Assembly: GCA_023392635.1 (NCBI GenBank)
Contig: JAEVYS010000071.1
Span: 19,278-83,277 of the forward strand
DNA length: 64,000 nt
Reading direction: 5' to 3'
Origin: Actinomycetes bacterium
Lineage (GTDB): Bacteria > Actinomycetota > Actinomycetes > Propionibacteriales > Propionibacteriaceae
This document shows positions 34,357 to 43,604 of the stretch, piece after piece; the stretch's first letter is position 1; each line of letters starts with the position of its first letter. The translations under genes were made by a program, and so were the position numbers. Below the pieces are notes generated by a model, which was not told the origin of the DNA, ran no database searches, and saw nothing but the letters and a program-made list of their open reading frames with translations.

Positions 34357-35040
34357 ATGGTGACGTCGGTCATCGATGCCGTGGTCGAGGACCTGAAGGA
34401 ACAAGTGCTCTCCCGGGACCTCGGTCCCGGCTCCCCCCTCACCGAGGCAGAGGTCGCTGCGCGCTATGACGTGGCGCGGGCCACCGCGAAGGCCGCCATC
34501 GAGCGCCTTGTGGCCGAGAAGGTGCTCGTGCGCAAGAACCACAAGACCGCGCGGGTGGTGAAGCTCGGCCCGGCCGACGTCCGTGACATCTACCGCACCC
34601 GCGCCTACCTGGAGTCCGAGGTCCTGCGCCGGCTGGCCGAGCGCCGGTCGGTGCCCATCGACGCACGGGTGGCCAACGCGGAGATCGACGCGCTGTGGCA
34701 GCAGGGCACCTGGGACATCGTGGATCCCGACATGCGCTTCCACACCGCCCTCATCGACTCCCTGGGCAGTGCCCGGACGAGCTCGGTGTATGGCTCGCTG
34801 GCGTTCGAGGTGAAGCTCTGCATGGCCCAGCTGCAGGGCAGCCAACGCCTGAGCCCGCTGGTGATCGTGGCGGAGCACGCCCGCATCATGGACTTCATCG
34901 AGGCCGGGGACGCCGAGAACGCTGCGGCCATGCTCGACGAGCACCTCGCTCGTGCCCGAGAACTGCTGGCCGGCGCCCTGGGCGGAGTGGCCGGGCCGGA
35001 GGCACTGCTGCCGTCCTCGGCGCTCCAGCCATCCGCTTGA
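34357..35040 (+). CDS. GntR/FadR-family regulator of the lactate operon
   Basis: The protein has 227 residues from ATG 34357 (an in-frame GTG 15 bases earlier is an alternative). The N-terminal winged helix is LTEAEVAARYDVARATAKAAIERLVAEKVLVRK. The C-terminal FCD domain has RAYLESEVLRRLAER, DMRFHTALIDSLGS and EHARIMDFIEAGDAENAAAMLDEHL with the His and Asp ligands typical of metal-binding FCD folds. Divergent placement next to lctP/D-lactate dehydrogenase supports an LldR-like role: lactate binding would relieve repression. Confidence 0.85.
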   Translation: MVTSVIDAVVEDLKEQVLSRDLGPGSPLTEAEVAARYDVARATAKAAIERLVAEKVLVRKNHKTARVVKLGPADVRDIYRTRAYLESEVLRRLAERRSVPIDARVANAEIDALWQQGTWDIVDPDMRFHTALIDSLGSARTSSVYGSLAFEVKLCMAQLQGSQRLSPLVIVAEHARIMDFIEAGDAENAAAMLDEHLARARELLAGALGGVAGPEALLPSSALQPSA

Positions 35041-35880
35041 TCAGGGGAACGGCCAGGGGTTCGACACGCACCCGCCCAGGTCGGCGGACTGGGCCATCGT
35101 GACAGGAGCCGGCTTGCCCTTCTTCGTGCAGTCGGCCGCCTTCTCGCCCAGCAGCCGTCCGACCCCGTGGTTGACGAGATAGCTCTGCCAGCCGCCACGG
35201 CTCTGGTAGGTCGGAGGGAGGCCGCGCCACCAGGAGGCGTCGATGACCACGTCACCGGCCTCGACGCAGGAACCGCCGCCGTCGATCCTGCAGATCTTGC
35301 CCGCCGTGCCGGGAGCCGCGACCGTGATGGTGAAGTCAGCCTTGCCGGGGTCAGGGACGAGTGCGAACCGCACGCTTCCGCTCCCGGCCCAGCTCCGCGG
35401 GTCGTTCAGCACCGCGGCCACCTGCCGGCCGACCTTGTCCGCATCGAGCTTCGCGGAGGTCTCCACCCGCACGCTGTAGCGGTGGACCGTGCCGGCCGAG
35501 CCGGCCGCCGGCACGCTCACGCCCGCCGTCTCGAACTTCCCCGATGACGTCACCCTCGGCCAGTCGGCGGAGGGCGCGGACGTCGGGGTACTGCTCGCGG
35601 TGGGGCTGGGCGAGCCGGATCCCGACGGTGTGGGCGTGGGCGTCGGGGTCGCCGTCGTCGGGGCGGGGAGCGGTGTCACGGAAGTGGTCGGCCGCCCCTG
35701 GCGGTGCACCGGGGCGGTCATCCCGTTCGCCCAGACGACGCCGGCCACCAGGAGGACGACTCCCACGACGATCGCCGCCCACGACAGTGCGCTCAGCCGG
35801 GTCGCGCCGAGGCGTCCGGCGAGCGCGGCGAGTCTCGCGCGGGCGGACGCCAGCGGGCTCGGTGGGGTGGGCTGCGTCAC
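35041..35880 (-). CDS. DUF3152 secreted/membrane protein with degenerate protease motif
   Basis: The protein has 279 residues: a short cytoplasmic part, one membrane helix (LSALSWAAIVVGVVLLVAGVVW), a long linker rich in Thr, Pro and Ser (about 65-105), then a DUF3152 domain. In most DUF3152 proteins the zinc motif reads NHEVGHxLGHGH. Here the same place has NH238-G-V-G-R242-LLGEKA, so the Glu and all His but the first are lost. Two Cys pairs remain (CRIDGGGSC, C...C near the end). The fold is likely kept but peptidase activity is not expected. GTG 35880 starts the protein. Confidence 0.85.
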   Translation of the reverse strand: MTQPTPPSPLASARARLAALAGRLGATRLSALSWAAIVVGVVLLVAGVVWANGMTAPVHRQGRPTTSVTPLPAPTTATPTPTPTPSGSGSPSPTASSTPTSAPSADWPRVTSSGKFETAGVSVPAAGSAGTVHRYSVRVETSAKLDADKVGRQVAAVLNDPRSWAGSGSVRFALVPDPGKADFTITVAAPGTAGKICRIDGGGSCVEAGDVVIDASWWRGLPPTYQSRGGWQSYLVNHGVGRLLGEKAADCTKKGKPAPVTMAQSADLGGCVSNPWPFP

Positions 35881-36015
35881 CGGTCCAGACTAACGGCGCT
35901 GCCCTGCGGTCCCGTCCCGACTCGTCGGGCGGGGTCGGGTCCGGCCCCCCGCGCGCCTGCGGACGGCAGCGCGGCGGAGTAGGGCACCTGCTCCCGGTTG
36001 TCCGCCGGACGCGGA

Positions 36016-36046
36016 AGCGCCGGCCGCCCGAAGGACGACCGGCGCT
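36016..36046 (-). terminator. Terminator after rplI
   Basis: On the minus strand AGCGCCGGTCGTCC pairs with GGGCGGCCGGCGCT around a tetraloop-like TTC, 15 bases past the rplI stop. It ends the ribosomal operon. Confidence 0.75.
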
Positions 36047-36060
36047 CTCGTTGACCTGGA

Positions 36061-36507
36061 TCAGGCGGCGACGACACCCACGTTGATGTGGGCGACCACA
36101 CCGGAGGTCAGCTTGATGCCGACCATGTGCGTGCCGACGGTCTTGATCGGCTTGGCGATCTCCACCGAGCGCTTGTCGATGGCCGGACCACCGGCCTTCT
36201 TCACCGCGAGGGCGACGTCGGCCGGGGTGACCGCGCCGAACAGCTTGCCGGACTCGCCGGAGCGCGCCGGCAGGACGACCGCGAGGGCCTCCAGCTGCTC
36301 GCGCACCTGCATGGCGTGCTCGGCGCCACGGATCTCGCGAGCGTCACGCGCCCGCTTGATGCCCTCGATCTGCTTCTCGGCGCCACGCGTCCAGCGGATG
36401 GCGAAGCTGCGGGGCAGGAGGTAGTTGCGGCCGTAGCCGTCCTTCACCTCGACGACGTCACCGGGCACGCCCAGGTGATCGACGGGGGCAGTAAGAATGA
36501 GCTTCAT
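36061..36507 (-). CDS. rplI: 50S ribosomal protein L9
   Basis: The protein has 148 residues. The N-terminal domain MKLILTAPVDHLGVPGDVVEVKDGYGRNYLLPRSFA has the L9 signature G-x2-G-x4-V-x2-G-Y-x-R-N-[FY]-L-x-P. A long connecting helix with many Glu, Lys and Arg and the C-terminal domain VTPADVALAVKKAGG follow. It binds 23S rRNA at the base of the L1 stalk. It is the last gene of the rpsF-ssb-rpsR-rplI operon. Confidence 0.95.
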   Translation of the reverse strand: MKLILTAPVDHLGVPGDVVEVKDGYGRNYLLPRSFAIRWTRGAEKQIEGIKRARDAREIRGAEHAMQVREQLEALAVVLPARSGESGKLFGAVTPADVALAVKKAGGPAIDKRSVEIAKPIKTVGTHMVGIKLTSGVVAHINVGVVAA

Positions 36508-36524
36508 CTCTGTCTTCCCCCTGC

Positions 36525-36761
36525 TCAGCGAGCGGTCGAGGCGTAGGGCAGCAGAGCCAGTTCGCGCGCGTTCTTCACCGCGATGGCAACCTTGCGCTGC
36601 TCCTGCACCGAGAGTCCGGTCACGCGACGAGCGCGGATCTTGCCCCGCTCGGAGATGAACTTCCGCAGCGTGGCGGTGTCCTTGTAGTCGATGGTGCCGA
36701 TGCGAATGCTCTTCGCGGGGGCGACCTTCTTCGATTTCAGCGGCTTGCGCTGTTGGGCCAT
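36525..36761 (-). CDS. rpsR: 30S ribosomal protein S18
   Basis: The protein has 78 residues: [50 protein letters not shown] is the S18 core. There are no CxxC zinc ligands, so it is the zinc-independent (C-minus) form. It partners with S6 on 16S rRNA. It lies 17 bp before rplI. Confidence 0.95.
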   Translation of the reverse strand: MAQQRKPLKSKKVAPAKSIRIGTIDYKDTATLRKFISERGKIRARRVTGLSVQEQRKVAIAVKNARELALLPYASTAR

Positions 36762-36844
36762 TGTGGTGCTCTCCTTTGAAAGCCCGGCTCAGGTGCCGGA
36801 ATGACGTGAACGGATGCCGCCCCTGCAGGGAGCGGCCGGGTTGA

Positions 36845-37345
36845 TCAGAACGGAGGCTCTTCGCTCTGGGCGGAGGCCCAGGGGTCGGCACCTGAGGACC
36901 GATCGTTGCTCGACCCGCCGGAGTTGCTCCAAGAGCCACCAGACGAGCCGCCGCCGGAGTAGCCACCGCCGCCGCCACCGCCCGAAGAGCGGGTGACCTT
37001 CGCGGTCGCGTACTTCAGCGCGGGACCGATCTCCTCCACCTCGACCTCGAACACCGTGCGCTTCTCGCCCTCACGGGTCTCGTAGGTGCGCGAGCGCAGC
37101 CGGCCCTGGACGATGACCCGCATCCCCTTGGTGAGGGATTCGGCAACGTTCTCGGCCGCCTGGCGCCAGACCGCGCAGTTGAGGAACATGGCGTCGCCGT
37201 CCTTCCACTCGCCGCTCTGGCGGTCGAAGTTTCGCGGCGTCGAGGCGACGGTGAAGTTCGCCACGGGTGCCCCGGACGGAGTGAAGCGCAGCTCCGGGTC
37301 GGCGGTCAGGTTGCCGACCACGGTGATGATGGTTTCGCCAGCCAT
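36845..37345 (-). CDS. ssb: Single-stranded DNA-binding protein
   Basis: The protein has 166 residues. The OB-fold (1-110) has [58 protein letters not shown] and [12 protein letters not shown] flexible Gly/Ser-rich tail ends in the acidic tip SEEPPF that recruits replication and repair proteins. The gene position between rpsF and rpsR is conserved in actinobacteria. Confidence 0.95.
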   Translation of the reverse strand: MAGETIITVVGNLTADPELRFTPSGAPVANFTVASTPRNFDRQSGEWKDGDAMFLNCAVWRQAAENVAESLTKGMRVIVQGRLRSRTYETREGEKRTVFEVEVEEIGPALKYATAKVTRSSGGGGGGGYSGGGSSGGSWSNSGGSSNDRSSGADPWASAQSEEPPF

Positions 37346-37429
37346 GTGTGGTTTCTTTCGATCGGACTTAGCTCAGGACCCCCCAAGCGTGTCAGGAGCA
37401 ACCGACAGTGCGCGAGGGGTTCGGGGCAA

Positions 37430-37720
37430 TCAGTGCAGGTCGGGGCGGATCACCTTGGTCCGCAGGATCTGCTCGTTGAGGGTGAACTGGCGGTCCAGTT
37501 CCTTCACGACCGCCGGCTCGGCGGTCACGTTCAGGACGACGTAGATGCCTTCGGACTTCTTGTTGATGTCGTAAGCCAGGCGACGCCGGCCCCACACATC
37601 CTGGTTGTCCACAGTGCCGCCGGCCTTGGTCAGGCCGGCGAGCGGCTTCTCCAGCAGGCCGTTCACCTGACGGTCGTCGACCTCCGGGTCGACGATCACC
37701 ACGATTTCGTACTTGCGCAT
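37430..37720 (-). CDS. rpsF: 30S ribosomal protein S6
   Basis: The protein has 96 residues: [19 protein letters not shown], the [23 protein letters not shown] core and [11 protein letters not shown] at the end are those of S6, which pairs with S18. It is first in the operon; ATG 37720 follows a GGAGG site. dnaB, often found after this operon, is not next to it. Confidence 0.95.
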   Translation of the reverse strand: MRKYEIVVIVDPEVDDRQVNGLLEKPLAGLTKAGGTVDNQDVWGRRRLAYDINKKSEGIYVVLNVTAEPAVVKELDRQFTLNEQILRTKVIRPDLH

Positions 37721-37948
37721 ACGCGAACTCCACCTCCTCTGGTCTAGAGCGGCCATGGGCGGTTCCCATGGCAGGAGGGCGTACCAACGGCTGCCGCGGG
37801 GACAGCCGGAGAGACAGCCTACCGGCAGCGCGCTCCCCGGGCGAATCGGCGCCGGAGGCACGCTGCGGCAGTCCGCAAGACCCGGGTGCGGCGGGCCCGC
37901 TCTGGAGTAGCGTGCCGGGCACCGGGCCGGGAGACGAGGGAGTGGTCC

Positions 37949-39454
37949 ATGCGCAGACGAGTGGCTGCCCTGGTCGCCGCGACGACGGCGTGCGCGCTGC
38001 TCTGGACGGCCCCCGCCCCGGCGAGCGCAGCTCTGCCCGCGGGTCCAGCCACACTTTCCAGCACCGGCATCGATGCGCACCTGGGCTACATGCCGCAGAC
38101 GCGGTGCTCACCCTCGGCCAAGCCGGGTGCCAGCGCCCTCCTCGCGCTGCTGATCAGGACCTGGGGCGGCGGCTCGTCCGGCATCTCGCGCGCGTGCAGC
38201 GTCGGCTCGACGTCGGAGCACAAGGAGGGCCGGGCGCTCGACTGGCGCATGGACGCCAGGTCGGCCGGCCAGCGTGCGCGGGTCAGGAGGGCCACCGACT
38301 GGCTCACCGCCAACAACGGCGAGGTCGCCTACCGGCTCGGCGTGATGTACATCATCTGGAACCAGCACATCTGGTCCCTGTACTACCCCGAGCTGGGATG
38401 GCGGAAGATGGCCGACCGTGGCTCCTACACCGCCAACCACAAGAACCACGTGCACATCTCCCTGTCCTGGGACGGTGCCTACAAGCAGACGTCGTGGTGG
38501 ACCGGCGTGCCGGTCGAGGCACCGCTCAACTCCCGGTGCGGGGTGAACGGCGCCCGCGCCTGCCTGCCGACGATCCCCCGGACGACGAAGGGCTGGCCCT
38601 ATCAGGACACCACCGTCCCCGCCTCGTTCCTGCCGGCGCCGTGGACCACGCCGGGCATCGGGGGCGGCCCGCAGGTGGGCCGGACGCTCACCGCAGTGCC
38701 GGGCACCTGGGTGCCGGACGGCGCGGCGCTCGCCTTCCAGTGGACGGCCGACGGCCGCGACATCCCCGGCGCCACGAGCGGCACCCTCGTCCTGACGGCC
38801 GACCAGCTCGGTCGCGCGATCCGGGTGCGGGTGAGCGCCACCGGTGGCGGCGCCACGCTGACCCGGACCTCCGACGAGACCACGCCGGTGGTCAGGGGGC
38901 GTTTCTCCAGCTCCCCGACGCCGACCATCACGGGGACGCCGGCCACCGACCAGGTGGTGACCGTCTCGACCGGCACCTGGGCCGCCCTCCCCGACACCCT
39001 CACCGTCACGTGGAAACGCAACGGGACGGCGATCAGGGGTGCCGGCGGCACCGGCATGACCAGCTACACGCTCACCCCGTCCGACGTGGGTACCCGGCTC
39101 ACGGTCACCGTCACCGCGCGCCGCGCCGGCTACTCCACGACCAGCCGCACGTCGGCGGCGGTGAAGGTGGTCGCAGCCACCTTCGACGTGACACCCGTCC
39201 CGACCCTCTCCGGCGACCCGGTGGTCGGTGCCCCGCTGACCGCCGTCCCGGGGACCTGGGCACCGGCGCCCACCCGGTTCTCCTACCAGTGGTACCTGTC
39301 CGGAGCGAAGATCGCGGGGGCGACCACGGCGACCTACACGCCGAAGAGCAGCCAGGCCGGCAAGGCACTCCACGTACGGGTGTCAGCCGTCCGCGCCGGT
39401 TACACCACCGTGCGCCTCACGTCGGCGACGGTGACCGTCGCGCCGGCACCCTAG
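37949..39454 (+). CDS. Secreted protein with N-terminal catalytic-like domain and Ig-like repeats
   Basis: The protein has 501 residues. The signal peptide is 1-27 (basic start, [15 protein letters not shown], then ASA cut site). Residues 28-200 contain a conserved domain of actinobacterial secreted proteins ([38 protein letters not shown]), with His and Asp residues resembling the zinc ligands of M15/D-Ala-D-Ala-type folds. Three repeats of about 85 residues follow (GTW, F-x-W or Y-x-W, and T-x-Y-T motifs), each like the bacterial Ig-like repeats of surface proteins. A cell-wall or carbohydrate-linked function is likely. The stop overlaps that of the convergent STAND gene. Confidence 0.75.
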   Translation: MRRRVAALVAATTACALLWTAPAPASAALPAGPATLSSTGIDAHLGYMPQTRCSPSAKPGASALLALLIRTWGGGSSGISRACSVGSTSEHKEGRALDWRMDARSAGQRARVRRATDWLTANNGEVAYRLGVMYIIWNQHIWSLYYPELGWRKMADRGSYTANHKNHVHISLSWDGAYKQTSWWTGVPVEAPLNSRCGVNGARACLPTIPRTTKGWPYQDTTVPASFLPAPWTTPGIGGGPQVGRTLTAVPGTWVPDGAALAFQWTADGRDIPGATSGTLVLTADQLGRAIRVRVSATGGGATLTRTSDETTPVVRGRFSSSPTPTITGTPATDQVVTVSTGTWAALPDTLTVTWKRNGTAIRGAGGTGMTSYTLTPSDVGTRLTVTVTARRAGYSTTSRTSAAVKVVAATFDVTPVPTLSGDPVVGAPLTAVPGTWAPAPTRFSYQWYLSGAKIAGATTATYTPKSSQAGKALHVRVSAVRAGYTTVRLTSATVTVAPAP

Positions 39455-41034
39455 GCGGACAGCACGACGGCGAGCACGGTCGCGAGGATCGCGGTGGCAC
39501 CGGCCAGTACGGCGACGGCGACCCGCCAGCGCAGGAGCTGTCGCCGACGGGCGAGGTCCGTGCGGCCCGCCTGGGTGTAGTAGGCGTCGGCGGCCGCAAC
39601 GAACTCGCGCTCCACCTCGGTCAGCAGGCGCTTGCGGTCGGCACGGCCGATCCAGTGGGCGAAGATCCGCAGCTGTCGCACCGGCACCAGAGCCGCCGGA
39701 TCACGGCCGGACTCCACCCAGACCGTGGCGAAGCCCCGCAGCCGCTCCATCACGGCCAGGTCCTCGCTGTGCTCGACCAGCCAGTCGTTCAGCCGCTGCC
39801 AGTGGGTCAGCAGGGCCCGGTGACTGATCCGCACCTCGTCGTCGACGGTGGTGAGCATCCGCGCGGCGACGAACACCTCCATCGCCGGACGGGTGGACGC
39901 GTCCACCTCCGCGAGCGGCACGGTCGTGGGGACGCGCGCCTCGCCGGCCACCCGGACCAGGCGGAGGAACAGGCGCTCGGCCGCCGCCTTCTGCGCCGGC
40001 TCCAGGGAGAGGTAGACCTGCTCGGCGAGGCGTTCCACCGCGCTCGCGATCCCGCCGGCGGTCTGGTAGTCGGCGACGGTCAGGCGACGACCGTTGCTGA
40101 CGGCCCAGATCAGCAGCAGGGCGTTGGACAACAGCGGCAGGACGCCGGTTCCCAGGTGGTTCGCCGGGCCGGGAGGGAGCTCCTCCAGGAGCACCCGGAC
40201 GAGGTCGGGGTCGACGGCCACCGACATGGTCTCGGCCGGACCGACGATCACCTCCCGGTACTCCTCCGAGGTGAGGGCCGGCAGCAGGATCGGGCGCGAG
40301 AGCGCGTCGGCCAGAAGCGGCTCGGCGCTGGCTGCAGCGAACGCCTCCGACCGGAGCCCCACGACCACGACGGCCCTCGACGCCAGGACGGCGAGGGCGT
40401 CGAGGAACTGCCTGCGCGGGGCCTCGGGCAGCGCGAGGCCCTCCTCCAGCTGGTCGACCACCACCACCCGGCGCCGGGAATCACCCTCCTCGCCCAGGGA
40501 GTCGCCGGCGAGCAGCCGGACGACGGGCAGCCACGTCCCGGTCCAGCCGACGAGCGCGCCGGCGGAGATCTCCCGCCCCAGCAGGCCCGCGGCCAGCAAC
40601 GACGACTTGCCGCTGCCGGACGCCCCCACCAGGGCGACGACGCCCGTCCCCCGTGCGTGCGCCAGCTCCCGCACCGCCGTCGCGAGCCGTGCGGTGTGGC
40701 TCGAGCGCCCGAAGAACAGGTCCTGGTCGTCGATGCGAAAGGGCCGCAACCCGAGGTAGGGCGATTGGCCGCTCTTGAGGGCCGGCTCGAGCCCGTTCCA
40801 GCTGTCCTCCCACAGGTCCGGGGTGAACTCGTCAGCCAGACCGAGGTGTTCCAGCAGCTGCAGGTAGTTCCCCCGCAGGGCCGGAGTGGGGAAATGCTTG
40901 CCGTTCAGCCAGCCCTGCGCCGTGGTCGGCGGGACCTGCGCGATCCTCGCCACCGCCCGGATCGACAGGTGCTGGCGACGGCGGGCGTCGTTCAGAAGTG
41001 CTGCGAATTCCTGGCGACTCGCGGGGGCGGGCAT
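39451..41034 (-). CDS. HTH-nSTAND1 NTPase with C-terminal membrane helix
   Basis: The protein has 527 residues. An N-terminal helix-turn-helix (about 15-60: LSIRAVARIAQVPPTTAQGWLNG) is followed by the novel-STAND lead-in SPYLGLRPFRIDDQDLFFGR. Walker A is at 137-144 (GASGSGKS), Walker B at 190-198 (VVVVDQLEE), and further STAND helices carry RQFLDALAVLASRAVVVVGLRSEAF and GVLPLLSNALLLIWA. It ends in one membrane helix (last 25 residues) without the WD40 sensor repeats often found in relatives. STAND ATPases are signal-triggered switches in regulation or defence. The neighbour at 41072-41374 repeats its HTH. Confidence 0.75.
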   Translation of the reverse strand: MPAPASRQEFAALLNDARRRQHLSIRAVARIAQVPPTTAQGWLNGKHFPTPALRGNYLQLLEHLGLADEFTPDLWEDSWNGLEPALKSGQSPYLGLRPFRIDDQDLFFGRSSHTARLATAVRELAHARGTGVVALVGASGSGKSSLLAAGLLGREISAGALVGWTGTWLPVVRLLAGDSLGEEGDSRRRVVVVDQLEEGLALPEAPRRQFLDALAVLASRAVVVVGLRSEAFAAASAEPLLADALSRPILLPALTSEEYREVIVGPAETMSVAVDPDLVRVLLEELPPGPANHLGTGVLPLLSNALLLIWAVSNGRRLTVADYQTAGGIASAVERLAEQVYLSLEPAQKAAAERLFLRLVRVAGEARVPTTVPLAEVDASTRPAMEVFVAARMLTTVDDEVRISHRALLTHWQRLNDWLVEHSEDLAVMERLRGFATVWVESGRDPAALVPVRQLRIFAHWIGRADRKRLLTEVEREFVAAADAYYTQAGRTDLARRRQLLRWRVAVAVLAGATAILATVLAVVLSA

Positions 41035-41071
41035 AACCGGATTGTCCCAGCGAGCGCCCCGCGTGACACCG

Positions 41072-41332
41072 CTATCCTGAATTCTTCGCCTGCGGCAGGT
41101 CGTCCAGCCAGAGTGCCGGATGCAGGTAGTGGTTCAGCTCGAGGGCCTCGACCAGGAGCAGGAACTTCGGCCGCAGCGCGGGAGTCGGGAAGTGGCGCCC
41201 CGCGAGCCAGCCCTGGACGGTGGCAGCGGGGACACCGGCGATCCTGGCGGCGGAGCGGATCGAGATGTGCCGGTCCAGCCTGGCCTGGTTGATCAGGTGG
41301 GCCAGCTCGGAGCGGGTCGGCCGGTTTTGCAC
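41072..41332 (-). CDS. Small HTH protein, paralogue of the STAND N-terminus
   Basis: This protein is about 86 residues from GTG 41332 (an ATG at 41374 gives a longer form). It matches the first 80 residues of the adjacent STAND NTPase along its length: ISIRSAARIAGVPAATVQGWLAGRHFPTPALRPKF against the STAND segment with the same order, plus LWLDDL near the end. It has no ATPase part. It may compete for the same DNA target or pair with the STAND protein. A tandem duplication is the simplest origin. The stop is 37 bp upstream of the STAND start. Confidence 0.65.
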   Translation of the reverse strand: MQNRPTRSELAHLINQARLDRHISIRSAARIAGVPAATVQGWLAGRHFPTPALRPKFLLLVEALELNHYLHPALWLDDLPQAKNSG

Positions 41333-41655
41333 GTAGCTCCTGTCGGGGGTGTGGCCGGTGTGGCGGGGCCACACCGGCGCGGACAGCTCATGGGTGCAGG
41401 CACGCCCCAGTGCCAGAACCGTTCTCCGCCACAGCGTCGCTGACGTGCGATCACCGCCATGATCGCGATGTCCCCTCCGATGCCTGGCGGTCAGAACCAG
41501 CGCCCCCCAGCCCTGGATCCGTGCCTGCGTTTCCTAGTGAAGCGTCACCACCGCGCCATTTCGTGCTGTGACCGGTGAGTTCGTACAGACTCATACACCT
41601 TCGTTACACGCACGGGCCGGACCCGCTCCCTGAATCGGGTGGGTACCGGGCGGCA

Positions 41656-43434
41656 TCACTTCCGACCTCTGCCCGAACGGGTGTACATCTCCTCCACGAG
41701 CTGGGCGAACCGGCGCTCGACCTCCTTGCGCTTGACCTTCAGCGTCGGGGTGAGCAGCCCGTTCTCCTGGGTGAACTCCTCCACCAGCAGGCGCAGGTCG
41801 CGGATCTGCTCGTAGCTGGCCAGCTTCGCGGTGAGCTCGGCGACGCGGCGGCGCAACTCGTCCAGCACCGCAGGGTGCGAGAGCAGCTCCTCGCGATGGG
41901 CCCACGTGAGCTGGAGCTGCTTGCCGATGTCCTCCAGGTGCGGGAGGGACGGGGCGACGAGGAGGGTGAGGTAGGGGCGGTTGTCGCCCAGCAGCAGCGT
42001 GTACTCGAACAGCGGATCGGCGGCGAGCAGGCCCTCGATCGAGGACGGCGCCACGTTCTTCCCGTTGCTGGTCACGATCAGGTCCTTGATGCGATCGGTG
42101 ATGCGCAGGTAGCCGTCGTCGTCGATGCTCCCCACATCCCCGGTGTGCAACCAGCCGTCGACCAGCACCGCCGCCGTCTCCTCGGGACGGTTCCAGTAAC
42201 CGAGCATCACGTTCGGACCGCGGTAGCAGATCTCGTCGCCCTCGCCCAGGCGCACCTCGCCGCCGTCCATCACCCGGCCGACCGTGCCGAAACGGAAGCC
42301 GTCGGGCGACGGGAACGTCAGCAGGGGCGAGGTCTCGGTGAGGCCGTAGCCCTGGAGGACCAGCAGCCCGCAGGAGAAGAAGAACTCCTCGATCTCCTTG
42401 CGCAGCGGCGCGCCGCCACAGGCGAGCACCTTCTTCCGTCCGCCCATCGCGTCGCGGACGCTGCCCAGGACGAGCCTGTCCGCCAGCCGGAACCGGAGGA
42501 TCAACCCCTTGCCGCGCGGCTGCCCCTTCGCCACGGCCGTATGGAACTCCGTGCCCACTCCCAGCGCCCACGTCATCACCCGCTGCTTGAGCGGCGAGTC
42601 GGCGACCTTGTCCTTCGCTGCGAGGAAGACCTTCTCGTACAGGCGCGGCACGCTCACCATCAGGTTCGGCCGCACCCGTACCATCGCCTCGGCGACCGTC
42701 CGGGGATCGGGGACATAGGTGTTGAGCGCCCCATTGCTGAGGACCATGTAGGTCCAGGCCCGCTCGAGCGCGTGGCTGAGCGGGAGGAAGCACAGCGAGA
42801 CGTCGGTGTCGGCGAGCGCGAAGTAGCGGTTCAGCACGTCTACCTGGTGGGTGAAGCCCCGATGGGCGAGCATCACGCCCTTGGGCTCTCCCGTGGTGCC
42901 GGAGGTGTAAATGATGGTGGCCAGGTCGTCCGGTGACGCGGCGGCCAGCCGCCCGTCGACCGCGTCCTCGTCGCCGCCCTCGGCCAGTTCGTCGGCGAGA
43001 GCGGCGACGCCCTCGTCGGGCACCGGCGCGAAGGCAACCACACGCTCGAGCTCGGGCAGGTCGGCACGGATCCCGGCGAGCTTCGCCACCTCGGCGGGCC
43101 CGGCCACGAACGCGACCCGCGCGCCGGAGTCGCGGAGGATGTGGCGCGCCTGGTCGGGAGTACTGGTGGCGTAGAGCGGGACGGACACCAGGGCCGCCGC
43201 CGCGCACGCCAGGTCGACGAGGCTCCACTCCGGGAGGTTGGGCGAGAAGATCGCCACCCGGTCGCCCGCGGCGAGCCCGAGCCCGATGAGCCGCGCCGCC
43301 AGCCGACGGACGTCCGCGGCGAGCTCGCCGTAGCGCAGTGGGGGGTCGTCGACGCCGTCCCGACGGGTGGCCGGACGGCCCGCGTGGGCGGACGCCGACT
43401 GGAAGAACCTGACAGCCAGGTGGCCGGCGTCCAT
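41656..43434 (-). CDS. AMP-forming long-chain acyl-CoA synthetase
   Basis: The protein has 592 residues. The P-loop is IIYTSGTTGEPKGVML. Downstream are the GYGLTETSPLLTF motif, YRGPNVMLGYWNRPEET, WLHTGDVGSIDDDGYLRITDRIKDLIVTSNGKNVAP (hinge and ATP site) and a Lys-rich end (KVKRKEVERRF) holding the catalytic Lys region. It activates fatty acids for degradation or lipid synthesis. It matches actinobacterial FadD15-like proteins in length. ATG 43434 follows AGGAG. It is a single gene. Confidence 0.9.
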   Translation of the reverse strand: MDAGHLAVRFFQSASAHAGRPATRRDGVDDPPLRYGELAADVRRLAARLIGLGLAAGDRVAIFSPNLPEWSLVDLACAAAALVSVPLYATSTPDQARHILRDSGARVAFVAGPAEVAKLAGIRADLPELERVVAFAPVPDEGVAALADELAEGGDEDAVDGRLAAASPDDLATIIYTSGTTGEPKGVMLAHRGFTHQVDVLNRYFALADTDVSLCFLPLSHALERAWTYMVLSNGALNTYVPDPRTVAEAMVRVRPNLMVSVPRLYEKVFLAAKDKVADSPLKQRVMTWALGVGTEFHTAVAKGQPRGKGLILRFRLADRLVLGSVRDAMGGRKKVLACGGAPLRKEIEEFFFSCGLLVLQGYGLTETSPLLTFPSPDGFRFGTVGRVMDGGEVRLGEGDEICYRGPNVMLGYWNRPEETAAVLVDGWLHTGDVGSIDDDGYLRITDRIKDLIVTSNGKNVAPSSIEGLLAADPLFEYTLLLGDNRPYLTLLVAPSLPHLEDIGKQLQLTWAHREELLSHPAVLDELRRRVAELTAKLASYEQIRDLRLLVEEFTQENGLLTPTLKVKRKEVERRFAQLVEEMYTRSGRGRK

Positions 43435-43604
43435 CTGAGCTCCTTTGCGACACGACGTCAGTCCCAACCTACTCCACCGTAGGTAACGGCTCGCACCCTG
43501 CGCCGCCGTCGTTACCGAACCGTGGCCGGGTGGCCGACACGACCCCCACCCCCACCGCGTCCGGGGCCGGGGTGTCGTCGGGGACGCGTCGTAGGCTGCT
43601 GGGC

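Noticed and set aside
37768..41292. A 1,174-codon plus-strand frame over the secreted protein and STAND genes
   Set aside because: It is a composition artefact; it crosses a real gene in the same direction and another in reverse without family features.
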